Source of the DNA: Streptomyces laurentii
GTDB taxonomy: Bacteria; Actinomycetota; Actinomycetes; Streptomycetales; Streptomycetaceae
Direction of reading: 5' to 3'
NCBI GenBank assembly: GCA_002355495.1
Contig: AP017424.1
Coordinates: 4,281,501-4,345,500 of the forward strand
DNA: 64,000 nucleotides
Position 1 is the first letter of the stretch. Each line of letters opens with the position of its first letter. The notes under the pieces are model-generated. The model was given only the letters and a program-made list of their open reading frames with translations. It was not told the origin of the DNA and ran no database searches. Both the position numbers and the translations under genes were made by a program. Positions 33,522 to 42,378 of this stretch are shown here, in pieces.

Positions 33522-35072
33522 ATGGCAATCTCTCGACGTATCAGGACGTTCGCGGCGTGCGCGGTGCTGCTCGCGGGCACGGCCACGGCCACGACGACGG
33601 TCACGGCGACGGTCACGGCGACGGCCGCGACCGCCCCGGACCCGCTGGCCCGTTTCCACGACCAGCGGGTCGACTGGCACGCCTGCGCCCAGGGCGCCGG
33701 AGATGAGGCCGGGAAGGCGCTGGACGCAGCCGGAGCCGACTGCGCAGACATCACCGTGCCGCTCGACTACACCCGCCCCGGCGGCCGCACGCTCACCGTC
33801 GCCGTCTCCCGTCTGAAGGGCGGCGACACGGCCCACCACGTCGGCGCGCTGCTGCTCAACAACGGGGGACCGGCCGGCCCGAGCCTCGACATGCCGCTCG
33901 GCGCCGCGCCGGTGATGGGCGAGGTCGCAGGCCGCTACGACCTGATCGGCATGGACCCGCGCTTCGTCGGCCGCAGCACCCCGCTGGACTGCGGCTGGGA
34001 CACCGGTTCCGCCTTCCTCCGCTCGGCGGGCGCCGACCGGGCCGCGTACCGCGAGGAAGTCGCCCTCGCGCGCGACATGGCCGCGCGGTGCGAGCGCACC
34101 AACGGGGACGTGCTGCCGTACGTCACCACCCGCAACACCGCCCGCGACATGGACGTCATCCGCGCCGCCCTCGGCGAGAAGAAGCTCTCCTATTTCGCTT
34201 ACTCCTACGGCAGTTACCTCGGCCAGGTCTACTCGCAGCTCTTCCCCGGCCGCACCGACCGTATGGTGCTCGACGGCGTCGCCTCCCCGAAGTACATCGA
34301 CCAGAACCTGCTGCGCGGCGCCGAGGAGTCCAACGAGGCGGCGCTGGGCGCGTGGGCGTCGTGGGCCGCGGCCCGGCACACCACGTACGGGCTGGGCGAC
34401 ACCCGCGCGAAGGTCCTCGCGACGGTGCGGCACATCGTGGACGCCGCCGCGGACCGGCCGCTGCGCATAGGCGCGTACCAGGTGGACGAGCACATGGCCC
34501 CCGGGCTCATCGTCGCCGGCCTCGGCAGCGACCGCGACGAGCGGCGGGCCGGCGTGGCCGAGACCGTACGGGTCCTGGCGCGCGCCGCCGACCGGAAGCC
34601 GGCCCCGCCGTCCGAAGCCCTCGCCGGCCAGCTGGAGTTCCTGCTGACCGGGGCGGGATCGGCCCCGTCCAGCCAGATGACCGCGATCCTCTGCGGCGAC
34701 GTGGCCGAGCGGCGCGGCGTCGGCACCTACTGGCGGGACGTCGAGAAGTCCCGCGAGCGGTACCCCCTCGTCGGACCGCTGGCGAACGACATCAACCCGT
34801 GCGAGTTCTGGAAGCGGCCCGCCGAGGCGCCGACCGTCCTCGACAACGACGTCCCGGCCCTGCTGGTCAACGCCACCGACGACCCCCGCACCGGTTACGC
34901 CGGCGCCCGGGACCTGCGCGCGCAGTGGCCGAGCTCCCGGCTGCTCACCGTGAAGGGCGCCCGCCAGCACGGCCTGTACGGCGAGTACGGCAACACCTGC
35001 GTCGACGACAGCGTCAACACCTACCTGCGTACGGGGCGGCTTCCCGCACGCGATCAGAGCTGCGACGCGTAG
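33522..35072 (+). CDS. Secreted alpha/beta-hydrolase peptidase with TAP-like C-terminus
   Basis: The 516-residue exported enzyme resembles Streptomyces tripeptidyl aminopeptidases (Tap, SlpD/SlpE). A signal peptide (about 1-40) precedes LLLNNGGPAGPS, the oxyanion region. YDLIGMDPRFVGRSTPLDC comes before the nucleophile Ser in FAYSYGSYLG (about residue 228). The C-terminal TAP-like domain has VPALLVNATDDPRTGYAGA (Asp) and ARQHGLYG (His), and ends with a Cys near the terminus. It would cut short peptides from N-termini outside the cell. It is leaderless and its last 59 bp overlap the convergent response-regulator gene. Confidence 0.9.
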   Translation: MAISRRIRTFAACAVLLAGTATATTTVTATVTATAATAPDPLARFHDQRVDWHACAQGAGDEAGKALDAAGADCADITVPLDYTRPGGRTLTVAVSRLKGGDTAHHVGALLLNNGGPAGPSLDMPLGAAPVMGEVAGRYDLIGMDPRFVGRSTPLDCGWDTGSAFLRSAGADRAAYREEVALARDMAARCERTNGDVLPYVTTRNTARDMDVIRAALGEKKLSYFAYSYGSYLGQVYSQLFPGRTDRMVLDGVASPKYIDQNLLRGAEESNEAALGAWASWAAARHTTYGLGDTRAKVLATVRHIVDAAADRPLRIGAYQVDEHMAPGLIVAGLGSDRDERRAGVAETVRVLARAADRKPAPPSEALAGQLEFLLTGAGSAPSSQMTAILCGDVAERRGVGTYWRDVEKSRERYPLVGPLANDINPCEFWKRPAEAPTVLDNDVPALLVNATDDPRTGYAGARDLRAQWPSSRLLTVKGARQHGLYGEYGNTCVDDSVNTYLRTGRLPARDQSCDA

Positions 35073-35895
35073 TCGCGCGCCGGCCGTCCACAGCCTGTGC
35101 GGGACCGCCGCCCACCGTGGGACCGGGTTCCTGGGCGCCCACGCCCAGGAACCGCAGCACCGCGAGCACCCGGCGGTGGTCGGCGTCCGCCCTGGGGAGG
35201 TCGAGCTTGGAGAGGATGCTGTTGATGTGTTTGGCGACGGCGCTCTCGCTGACCACCAGCTGGGCGGCGATGCCCGCGTTGGAGCGGCCCTCGGCCATGA
35301 GGGCGAGGACGTCCCGTTCGCGGGCGGTCAGCCGGTCCAGCGGGTCGCTCGACCGCCGTACCAGCAACTGGGCGACGACCTGCGGATCGAGCGCGGTCCC
35401 GCCGTCCGCCACCCGGCGCAGCGCCTCGATGAACTCCTCGACGTCCGCGACCCGTTGCTTGAGGAGGTAGCCCACGCCGCTGGTGTTGGCGGCGAGCAGG
35501 TCGGCCGCGTAGCGCTCCTCGACGTACTGGGAGAGCAGCAGCAGGGCGGTCGACGGCCGGCTGCGGCGGATCGACAGGGCGGCGCGGACTCCCTCGTCCG
35601 TGAAGCCCGGGGGCATCCGGACGTCGACCAGCGCCAAGTCGGGCCGGTGCTCCTCGACCGCGGCCAGCAGCGCCTGCGCGTCGCCCACCTCGGCGGCGAC
35701 CTCGAAGCCGGCCATCTCCACGACCTTGACCAGCCCCATCCGCAGCAGCACGGAGTCCTCGGCGATCACCGCGCGCCGCGGGCCGGGCTCCTCCCGCCTC
35801 GGGCCGGGCTCCTCCCGCCGCGGGCCGGGAGTGGCGTCCGTCGGATCGGCGGCGGCGCCCCTCGGGTCAGGGATGGCGTCCCTCAGCTCTGGCAC
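35014..35895 (-). CDS. LuxR/NarL-family response regulator
   Basis: The 293-residue protein has a receiver domain (VIAEDSVLLRMGLVKVVEMAGFEV, phospho-Asp in LALVDVRMPPG, LLKQRVADVEEF) and a C-terminal LuxR HTH (LTARERDVLALMAEGRSNAGIAAQLVVSESAVAKHINSILSKL). Compared with its family it has two additions: an about 45-residue N-terminal extension containing the repeat GPRREEPGPRREEPGPRR, and a 45-residue C-terminal tail that overlaps the TAP peptidase gene. GTG 35895 overlaps the kinase stop by 13 bp, so the pair is coupled. A start at the GTG just before IAEDS would give the normal length. Confidence 0.88.
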   Translation of the reverse strand: MPELRDAIPDPRGAAADPTDATPGPRREEPGPRREEPGPRRAVIAEDSVLLRMGLVKVVEMAGFEVAAEVGDAQALLAAVEEHRPDLALVDVRMPPGFTDEGVRAALSIRRSRPSTALLLLSQYVEERYAADLLAANTSGVGYLLKQRVADVEEFIEALRRVADGGTALDPQVVAQLLVRRSSDPLDRLTARERDVLALMAEGRSNAGIAAQLVVSESAVAKHINSILSKLDLPRADADHRRVLAVLRFLGVGAQEPGPTVGGGPAQAVDGRRATTRRSSDRVREAAPYAGRC

Positions 35896-37097
35896 GGCAG
35901 CTCCACGCTCATCATGGTCGGTCCCCCCACGGGACTGCTCATCCGGAATGTTCCGTCGACGGACCGCACCCGCTGGGCGAGCCCCGGGAGGCCGCTCCCC
36001 TGGGCGGGGTCGGCCCCGCCCAGGCCGTCGTCCGTGATCACTACCCGCAGTATCCCGCCCAGCCGGGTGACCGTCACCTCCGCCCGGGTCGCGTCGGGCG
36101 CGTGCTTGGCGACGTTCGTCAGCGCCTCGGAGACCACGAAGTAGGCGACCGCCTCCACCGCCGGCGCGGGCCGCCGGGGCAGGTCGACCCACAGCCGTAC
36201 GGGCAGCGGGGCGCGGGCGGCGAGTCCGGACAGGGCGGCGTCCAGGCCGAGTTCGTCCAGGACGGCGGGGTGCAGGCCCCGGACGAGACTGTTCAGTTCC
36301 TCGATGGCCTCCTTCGCCTCCCGGTGGGCGGTGTCGATCACCTCGCGTGCCTCCGGCGGCAGATCCACCAGGGTGGCCCTGGCCAGGCCCAGGTTCAGCG
36401 CCAGCGACACCAGCCGTTGCTGGGCGCCGTCGTGCAGATCGCGTTCGATGCGCCGCCGTTCGGCGTGCGCGGCGTCCAGCGCGCCGGCCCGGCTCTCGGT
36501 GAGGTCCTCGACCCGCCGCACCAGGTCCTCTTCCCGGCTGTGGCCGAGCAGGGCGGGGGTCAGATGGCTCTCCAGGCGTACGACGGCGGCGGCCAGGCTC
36601 GGGACGCCGGCCAGCGCGATCAGGCCCGCCGCCGAGAGATACGCCGCCTGTGTGGAGTAGCCGAGGTGGGAGATCCGCCACTGCCACGGCAGCGCGTACA
36701 CCCACACGCAGGTCAGGGCGGCGGTCAGGCCGGCGGCCGGCAGTCCCACCGCCAGTGCTTCGAGCGTGCCGAACAGGGCGCCTGCCAGGCAGTGGTAGCC
36801 GAACTGGCGCCCCGGGCGCCGCCACCCGGGGCGGGGTATGCCGATCCCGAGCAGCCGCCGGAAGCGCCAGACGTGGGCCACGGTCAGCGCCGGTACGCAG
36901 AGCGCCGCCAGGACCAGGAGGAAGCCCAGCATCACCGGGGCGCTGCTGTCGTTCCCCGCGACGGTCTCCCAGACCAGGCCGAAGGCCATGAACAGCAGGA
37001 ATCCCATGAGGAGATGGAGCGGCGCCCCGAGGGCGAGGAACGACAGGTCGCGCGTCAGGCGGGTGCACGCCCGCCGCAGCCGGGGCGGGATCTTCAT
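35883..37097 (-). CDS. Membrane histidine kinase (HisKA_3)
   Basis: The 404-residue sensor kinase has an N-terminal membrane region with about five hydrophobic segments (about 25-180). A coiled stretch and the HisKA_3 box ERRRIERDLHDGAQQRLVSLALNLGLA carry the phospho-acceptor His in DLHDGAQQ. The ATPase domain is C-terminal (ALTNVAKHAPDATRAEV as N box, VVITDDGLGGADPAQGSGLPGLAQRV as G boxes). There is no extracellular loop large enough for a sensor domain, so it may sense a membrane signal. ATG 37097 follows ggtggag. Confidence 0.92.
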   Translation of the reverse strand: MKIPPRLRRACTRLTRDLSFLALGAPLHLLMGFLLFMAFGLVWETVAGNDSSAPVMLGFLLVLAALCVPALTVAHVWRFRRLLGIGIPRPGWRRPGRQFGYHCLAGALFGTLEALAVGLPAAGLTAALTCVWVYALPWQWRISHLGYSTQAAYLSAAGLIALAGVPSLAAAVVRLESHLTPALLGHSREEDLVRRVEDLTESRAGALDAAHAERRRIERDLHDGAQQRLVSLALNLGLARATLVDLPPEAREVIDTAHREAKEAIEELNSLVRGLHPAVLDELGLDAALSGLAARAPLPVRLWVDLPRRPAPAVEAVAYFVVSEALTNVAKHAPDATRAEVTVTRLGGILRVVITDDGLGGADPAQGSGLPGLAQRVRSVDGTFRMSSPVGGPTMMSVELPCQS

Positions 37098-37275
37098 TTC
37101 TCCACCGTAGGCGGGGGTCGCCGCCGCCTGCCATGGACCTGGCTGCCCTGCCGAGGGTGTACCTGGTGCCACCCCAAGACGGCCAACAACGTTACTGACT
37201 CGGGGCGGCGCGGACCGGAGGGTTGACCGGGAGCCCGACGGCCGGGTTCCCGAGACACCGGAAGAGACCTCCGAC

Positions 37276-37722
37276 GTGGCCCTCATCGCTTTCAACACCC
37301 CTGTGGACGACCGCGGTCACGCGACAGCAGCCGCCGCCCGTTTGGATGTCCGCGCCCGTCGATGGCAGGGCCGCGTCCTCACGGGCGCGGGCCTCGCCCT
37401 GCTGCCCTGGCTCGGCTACCTCGCCGGCACCCTTCCGCCGGCCGAGGCCGCCGCCTGGGTCGCCCTCGACGCCCTGGAGGCCGCCGCGTTACTCACCGCC
37501 GGCAGCCGCCTGTCGCGCGGCGACGCCCGGCACCGCATGCCGGCGGCGGCCGCGGCGGTGCTCCTCCTCGCCGACGCCTGCGTCGACCTCGCGACCTCCG
37601 CCCCCGGCCAGGAGCTGGCCGTCGCCGCCGCCATGGCCGTCCTGGCGGAACTGCCCCTCGCGGCGCTGTGCGGGTTCCTCGCCGTACGCCCGTCGCGGAG
37701 CGGGCCTGGCCGGAAGGGCTGA
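37276..37722 (+). CDS. Small integral membrane protein, unknown
   Basis: The 148-residue protein has four hydrophobic segments (GAGLALLPWLGYLAGTL, ALDALEAAALLTAG, AAAAAVLLLADACVDLA, LAVAAAMAVLAELPLAALCGFLA). The acidic residues within them (DALEAAA, ADACVDLA) are typical of a small Streptomyces DUF family next to regulators. GTG 37276 is divergent from the histidine kinase, 178 bp apart. No function is assigned. Confidence 0.75.
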   Translation: MALIAFNTPVDDRGHATAAAARLDVRARRWQGRVLTGAGLALLPWLGYLAGTLPPAEAAAWVALDALEAAALLTAGSRLSRGDARHRMPAAAAAVLLLADACVDLATSAPGQELAVAAAMAVLAELPLAALCGFLAVRPSRSGPGRKG

Positions 37723-37774
37723 GCGAACCGGGCGCGCCGAGCCGGGCATGCGGGGCGCGCCGAGCCGGGCATGC

Positions 37775-37858
37775 CGAGCCGGCCGACCCGAGCCGGCCGA
37801 CCCGAGCCGGCCGACCCGAGCCGGCCGACCCGAGCCGGCCGACCCGAGCCGGCCGCAC
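37775..37858. repeat. Six tandem 14-bp repeats
   Basis: Six head-to-tail copies of cgagccggccgacc fill the gap between the membrane-protein gene and padR, with degenerate copies (cgagccgggcatgc) before them. Each unit contains the palindrome gccggc. There is no spacer, so it is a minisatellite-like array and not CRISPR. It might bind a regulator repeatedly or only reflect slippage. Confidence 0.85.
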
Positions 37859-37933
37859 CGGGCGCGACCTCGGCATCGAGCCGGCGGCGACACGCGAGGA
37901 AGAAACTCCTTCCCAAGGACTTGCCCCACCAGG

Positions 37934-37939
37934 TATCTT
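37934..37939 (+). promoter_or_regulatory. -10 box of the leaderless padR promoter
   Basis: TATCTT ends 7 nt before the padR ATG. Confidence 0.45.
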
Positions 37940-37946
37940 GCATCGC

Positions 37947-38321
37947 ATGGAACCAGGTGATTCGACCAAGCAGGCGCGGGCGGCGGCCCAGCTGCGCAAG
38001 GGGGTTCTGGAGTACTGCGTGCTCGCCCTGATGCGGGACCGCCCCGTCTACGGTGTGGAGCTCCTCCGCGCCCTGGAGGACTCCGGGGCCCTGGCCACCA
38101 GTCAGGGCACGGTCTACCCGCTGCTCTCCCGGCTCCGCCGTGAGGACCTGGTCACCACCACCTGGCAGGAGTCCGCCTCCGGGCCGCCCCGCCGCTACTA
38201 CGCGCTCACCGATGCCGGCCGGGCCGCGCTCGACGAGTTCACCCGCGTCTGGCCCGGCTTCCGCGATGCCGTCGACGCCTTCCTGGCCACCTCGCCCCCC
38301 TCCACCGGAGACCTCACGTGA
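37947..38321 (+). CDS. PadR-family transcriptional regulator
   Basis: The 124-residue protein is a PadR winged helix: LRKGVLEYCVLALMRDRPVYGVELLRALED, then QGTVYPLLSRLRREDLVTTTWQESASGPPRRYYALTDAGRAAL, the recognition helix and wing. PadR repressors sense small molecules or control a neighbouring membrane protein. Its stop overlaps the next start (GTGA), the usual pairing of PadR with a HAAS-domain membrane protein. Confidence 0.93.
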   Translation: MEPGDSTKQARAAAQLRKGVLEYCVLALMRDRPVYGVELLRALEDSGALATSQGTVYPLLSRLRREDLVTTTWQESASGPPRRYYALTDAGRAALDEFTRVWPGFRDAVDAFLATSPPSTGDLT

Positions 38322-38932
38322 AGACCTCTGCCGACCCCGTTCGCGACTACCTCTCCGCCGTCGAACGCGAGGGCTCCTCGCTTCCCGCCGACCGTCGCCA
38401 GGAACTCCTGGCCGACCTCGCCGAACACATAGAGGTGACGCGCACCGAACGGCCCGACGTCCCGGTCGGAGAGATCCTCGCGGAGCTGGGGGACCCCCGC
38501 ACGATCGCGTCGACGGCGCTGGCCGAGGCGGGGAACGGGGCCGGCGGCGCCACGCCCCAGGGCGACGCGGACGCGCCCGTACGGCGCGGCAAGGTGCACC
38601 CTCTGGTCCCGCTCCTGATGCTCAGCCTCTCGCTGCCCTTCACGATGGTCTTCTCCCTCGGCCCGGACGCGGCGTTCGACCCCGGCTCGGTGTTCGGCTT
38701 CCTGTTCCGGATCACCGGTGCGGTGCTTCTGTGCACCTCGGTGCACTGGACCGCCGTCCAGAAGACGAGCGGCGTGCTCCTCACCGTCGTCGTGCCGACC
38801 ACCGTCATCGTCACCTGGAACGTGATCAGCGGCTGGTCGGCGGGCGAAGTCCAGGCCCTCGTGGGCAACTTGGGAAGCCTTGCCCTCATCGTCGGCACGG
38901 CGGTGTGGCTCTGGCGCGCCCGCCGCGTCTGA
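38318..38932 (+). CDS. HAAS-domain (DUF1700-like) membrane protein
   Basis: The 204-residue protein has an N-terminal HAAS domain (VRDYLSAVEREGSSLPADRRQELLADLAEHI, then LGDPRTIASTALAEAG, about 1-75). Four hydrophobic segments follow (VPLLMLSLSLPFTMVFSLG and others). HAAS proteins are encoded with PadR regulators and are thought to take part in membrane signalling. It is translationally coupled to padR. Confidence 0.87.
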   Translation: MKTSADPVRDYLSAVEREGSSLPADRRQELLADLAEHIEVTRTERPDVPVGEILAELGDPRTIASTALAEAGNGAGGATPQGDADAPVRRGKVHPLVPLLMLSLSLPFTMVFSLGPDAAFDPGSVFGFLFRITGAVLLCTSVHWTAVQKTSGVLLTVVVPTTVIVTWNVISGWSAGEVQALVGNLGSLALIVGTAVWLWRARRV

Positions 38933-39135
38933 GCGAGGCCGCCACGTCACGCGGCGGCTCCTGACCGGTGGCCGTGGCCCCGGATCGCGTCGGAGGACGG
39001 CGGTCCGGGGCTTTCGCGCGCCCGGAACCTTCCCGCTCTACGGAGCCGACGCGTCGTGACGCGCAGGCGGTGGGAGCCGGTGGGAGCCGGTGGGAGCCGG
39101 CGGGAACGTCCCGGCCGACTCCCGCGGCGCGGGCC

Positions 39136-40431
39136 TCAGGCGCGGTCGGCGGCGTTCGTCTGGTGCGCGGAGGCGGTCTCGACTCCGGTCTCGGCGCCGG
39201 TCTCGCCCCGGGCCACCACGCGGCTTCCGGCGGCGGCGGGCGTACGGCTCAGGCGCAGCGCGAGGCCGACGGCGCCGAGGCCGACGAGGGTCATCGCGGC
39301 GCCCGCCCAGGCCGGGGAGGCGTAGCCGAAGTCGGCGTCGATGACGGCGCCGCCGAGCCAGGGGCCGCTGGTGTTGCCGAGGTTGAAGGCGGCGGTGGTG
39401 GTGGCGGCACCGAGGGTGGGGGCGGCGCCGGAGACGTTGAACATCCGGGCGTTGAGCGCGGGCGCCGTGTAGAAGGCGGACACGCCGAGCAGGAAGGTCA
39501 GCACGATCGTGACGGCCGGGCTGCCGGCGAACAGCGCCAGCCCCACCAGGAAGACGGTCGAGGCGGTGATGCCGCTGAGCAGGACGCCGAAGAGGCGGGC
39601 GTCGGCGACCCGGCCGCCGATGTACGTACCGATCAGCGCGCCGATGCCGAAGAGTCCGAGGACGGGGGAGACCCAGCCCGCGTCGAGGCCGGAGACGTCG
39701 GTGAGGAGCGGGGCGAGGTACGAGAAGGCGCAGAAGACGCCGCCCGCGGCGAGCGCGGTGACGACGATCGACAGCAGGACCTGGCGGTCGCGGTAGATGA
39801 CCAGCTCGCCCTTGAGGCGGGGGAGCTTCTCGGGCAGGGGTATGCGCGGGATACGGGTGACGACACCCACGAGAGCGATGGCGGAGGCGACGGCGACGGC
39901 CCAGAAGGCGGAACGCCAGCCGAGGTGCTCGCCGAGGAAGGCGCCGGCGGGGACGCCGAGGACGTTGGCGACGGACAGGCCGCCGATCATGACGGCCATG
40001 GCCTTGGCCCGCGCGTTGAAGGGCACCATGGCGATGGCGACGGCGGACCCGACCGCCCAGAACCCGGCGCAGGCGAGGGCGCTCACGACACGGGAGGCGA
40101 AGAGCACGGAGTAGTTCGGCGCGAGCGCGCCGGCGACCTGGCCGAGGCCGAAGACGCTGATCAGCGCGATGAGCGTGGTCTTGCGCGGCAGCCGCTGGGT
40201 GGCGGCGGCGAGGAGCGGGGCGCCGACGACCATGCCGATGGCGAAGGCGGAGATGAGCAGTCCGGCGCGGGGGATGGAGACGTTCATGTCCTCCGCGAGC
40301 GGCGGCAGGATGCCGGAGAGCATGAATTCGCTGGTGCCGAGGGCGAAGACGGACAGGCCGAGGATGTAGACGGCGAGGGGCATCCGGGCAGCGGCCGGTG
40401 GCGCGCCGGGAGAAGGCGAGGAAGACGGCAT
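39136..40431 (-). CDS. MFS efflux transporter, CmlR/Cmx chloramphenicol type
   Basis: The 431-residue protein has twelve membrane segments of the DHA1 drug-proton antiporter group. The start MPLAVYILGLSVFALGTSEFMLSGILPPLAEDM and the loop RLPRKTTLI match CmlR/Cmx-type chloramphenicol exporters. Related sugar and drug exporters look similar, so the substrate is a family-based guess. The N-terminal 16 residues (Ser/Pro/Ala-rich) may be non-coding; ATG 40383 is an alternative start. It has no obvious regulator beside it. Confidence 0.85.
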   Translation of the reverse strand: MPSSSPSPGAPPAAARMPLAVYILGLSVFALGTSEFMLSGILPPLAEDMNVSIPRAGLLISAFAIGMVVGAPLLAAATQRLPRKTTLIALISVFGLGQVAGALAPNYSVLFASRVVSALACAGFWAVGSAVAIAMVPFNARAKAMAVMIGGLSVANVLGVPAGAFLGEHLGWRSAFWAVAVASAIALVGVVTRIPRIPLPEKLPRLKGELVIYRDRQVLLSIVVTALAAGGVFCAFSYLAPLLTDVSGLDAGWVSPVLGLFGIGALIGTYIGGRVADARLFGVLLSGITASTVFLVGLALFAGSPAVTIVLTFLLGVSAFYTAPALNARMFNVSGAAPTLGAATTTAAFNLGNTSGPWLGGAVIDADFGYASPAWAGAAMTLVGLGAVGLALRLSRTPAAAGSRVVARGETGAETGVETASAHQTNAADRA

Positions 40432-40741
40432 GACACGGGCAACCCGCCGTTCAGTCCTGTCATTCCGCCGTACGGGAATTTCTCAGGATCCGGATGACGA
40501 CATGTCGCCCGCCGGGGCGGTGGCCTCGTGGCTTTGTCCACGAGAGCGGGAGTCGTTTGTCGATGAGCGCGGGAGGCACCCCGAAGGCGGCCAAGTCGAT
40601 GTTCACGAGTTCGGGAGGCACCCGCCGCTGACCTGATGTGTACATGTACCCCGGACTCCAGGCGGGCGAGCGTTGTGAACCGTGCGAGATCGTCACCATC
40701 TGCAACCAGGCTGGCGACTGCGGCCGCAGGCAGGCCCCTGT
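40432..40741. other. Intergenic stretch with weak ORFs only
   Basis: These 310 bases separate the efflux gene from the DUF4241 gene. Short ORFs exist on both strands. One on the minus strand (40460-40705) contains PPELVNIDLAAFGVPPALI, which looks protein-like, but no start signal or family is recognisable. The region may hold a gene remnant; the efflux promoter must also lie here. Confidence 0.4.
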
Positions 40742-42046
40742 CTACACAGCCGCATCGGTGGGGGTTCCGTCCTGCTCCGGGAGCAGCTCGGGCATCCCCT
40801 CCACCAGCACCACGACGCCGCTTACCTCACCGGCCTCGGAACGGCCGACCCACACCGGGTAGGTACCGTCCCCGGTCGTCGCGAAGGACATGAACTCGCC
40901 GCCGGAAGCCTCGTCCCAGGTGCGCTGCATGAACATGGAACCGTCATCGATGTCCTCGTACCCATCCAGGTCCGACTCCCCCCGGATCAGCCCCCGCTCG
41001 AAGAGCGCGATGAGCGGCTCCCAGGCCCCGGCGTCGGCGAAGCAGCCGGTGGCGCCGTCGGTGTCGAAGCCGGCTATCTGCTGCTCGATGAACAGCCGGG
41101 GATCGTCGTCCGGACCGAGGGCCATCTCCCAGGTCGCGGCGGGGGCATCGCTGACGAGCAGGCGGACGGCCGTGGGCTCCGTGGTCGTGACCGCGGCGTC
41201 CCGCCACTCACAGCGGTAGCCGAAGCGGACCCGCGCCTCGTCGAGTACGTACTCCCCAGGCGGGACGGGGACCGTGATGCGCGGCCCGTCGCCGTGGTCG
41301 ATGTCCGGGCCGGAGACGGCCAGCAGCCCGCTGGGTACGCGCAGGGTGCCGACCCTACGCGGCTCCACGACGGTCATCACGGGGTGGTACCCGTCGGTCA
41401 CACGCACCCCGGGCCGGAACAACTCGTTGATCGGCCCGGGCTGCGCGGGGCGCGGCGGACGCCAGCAGGTGGCGGGGGCGTCTCCGTCACCTGGCTCGGC
41501 TGCCTCGGCCACCTCAGCCGCCTCGAAGCCCGGCGGCTCACTGAGCCCGTGTACCTGGGCCGAGAGCAGCGGCCACTCCCCGAAGGCGGGGCGGTCCATC
41601 CAGCGCTCGTCGTCCCGGAGTCCGGGCGAGGTGGCGTATGAGCCCCCGCCCCGCCCCTGCCGCTCCTCCGTCCGTCGGCCCCTCCCGTCCGGGAAGAGGT
41701 CCACGGTGATGCGTGGGCACGCCTCGTCGAACTCCGCCATCTCTGGGCCTGTGTAGTACCAGCCGACGGAGTACCGCCGCAGCAGCCGCGCGGGGTCGTC
41801 CAGCAGCCGCATGTCCAGGTCGTAGGTACGGCGGCCTTGGGCGTCGTAGACCCACAGGCCGACGTAGTTGTCCCGCCAAGAGACGAGTCGGACTTCCAGC
41901 GGAGCCTCCCGGTCCGGCTCCCGGTACACCACCACGTACGGAAGCCCGGCGGCGTCCCGCTCCCGGGCCTCCTCGGCGGCTATCGGCCGCCAGGGCGCAC
42001 AAGCCTCCAGGTCCCAGGCCTGCGCGTACCCCACCTCGACGACCAT
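40742..42046 (-). CDS. DUF4241 domain protein
   Basis: The 434-residue cytoplasmic protein has an N-terminal half with aromatic, acidic motifs (RLVSWRDNYVGLWVYDAQGRRTYDLDMRLL) and a C-terminal DUF4241 domain (about 230-430: VPPGEYVLDEARVRFG, CFADAGAWEPLIALFERGL, VVLVEGMPELLPEQDG). DUF4241 proteins resemble immunity or SUKH-neighbour proteins in some genomes, but no toxin gene is adjacent. ATG 42046 follows a strong aggaagaggag. Confidence 0.82.
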   Translation of the reverse strand: MVVEVGYAQAWDLEACAPWRPIAAEEARERDAAGLPYVVVYREPDREAPLEVRLVSWRDNYVGLWVYDAQGRRTYDLDMRLLDDPARLLRRYSVGWYYTGPEMAEFDEACPRITVDLFPDGRGRRTEERQGRGGGSYATSPGLRDDERWMDRPAFGEWPLLSAQVHGLSEPPGFEAAEVAEAAEPGDGDAPATCWRPPRPAQPGPINELFRPGVRVTDGYHPVMTVVEPRRVGTLRVPSGLLAVSGPDIDHGDGPRITVPVPPGEYVLDEARVRFGYRCEWRDAAVTTTEPTAVRLLVSDAPAATWEMALGPDDDPRLFIEQQIAGFDTDGATGCFADAGAWEPLIALFERGLIRGESDLDGYEDIDDGSMFMQRTWDEASGGEFMSFATTGDGTYPVWVGRSEAGEVSGVVVLVEGMPELLPEQDGTPTDAAV

Positions 42047-42378
42047 CGCCGCTCCTCTTCCTGCAACCTGCCCTGGTTCTGTGCTGACCTGCAAGGTAGC
42101 CGCTGCCTGCGACAACGGCCCTGCTGGGCGGGCGGCGGGCCAGCTCCGGCGCCCAGACGGTCGTGCCGGTGATCCGCTCCATGACCCGCTCAACGAGGGG
42201 CTTGCCAGGGTGATCCGTTGAGCAGCCCCCCGCTGACAGGTGCTCGGCCTCGGCAACGCGGCACATTCCCGTGGTGTGGTTGCCCCCACCCCTCCCATGG
42301 TGGCCGGCTGGATGGGCAGCGGCACCGGTGACCGGCGATCGTATGTCCCGGAAGGCAACGTGAGCCGAAGGGGAAACA
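42047..42378. other. Intergenic stretch, possible gene remnant
   Basis: These 332 bases lie between divergent genes. A minus-strand frame reads GKPLVERVMERITGTTVWAP, protein-like but without a start or known family, and the octamer gtgatccg occurs twice at its edges. No promoter was located with confidence. Confidence 0.35.

Noticed and set aside
37775..37858. CRISPR-like repeats
   Set aside because: Units are directly adjacent with no spacers, and there are no cas genes.
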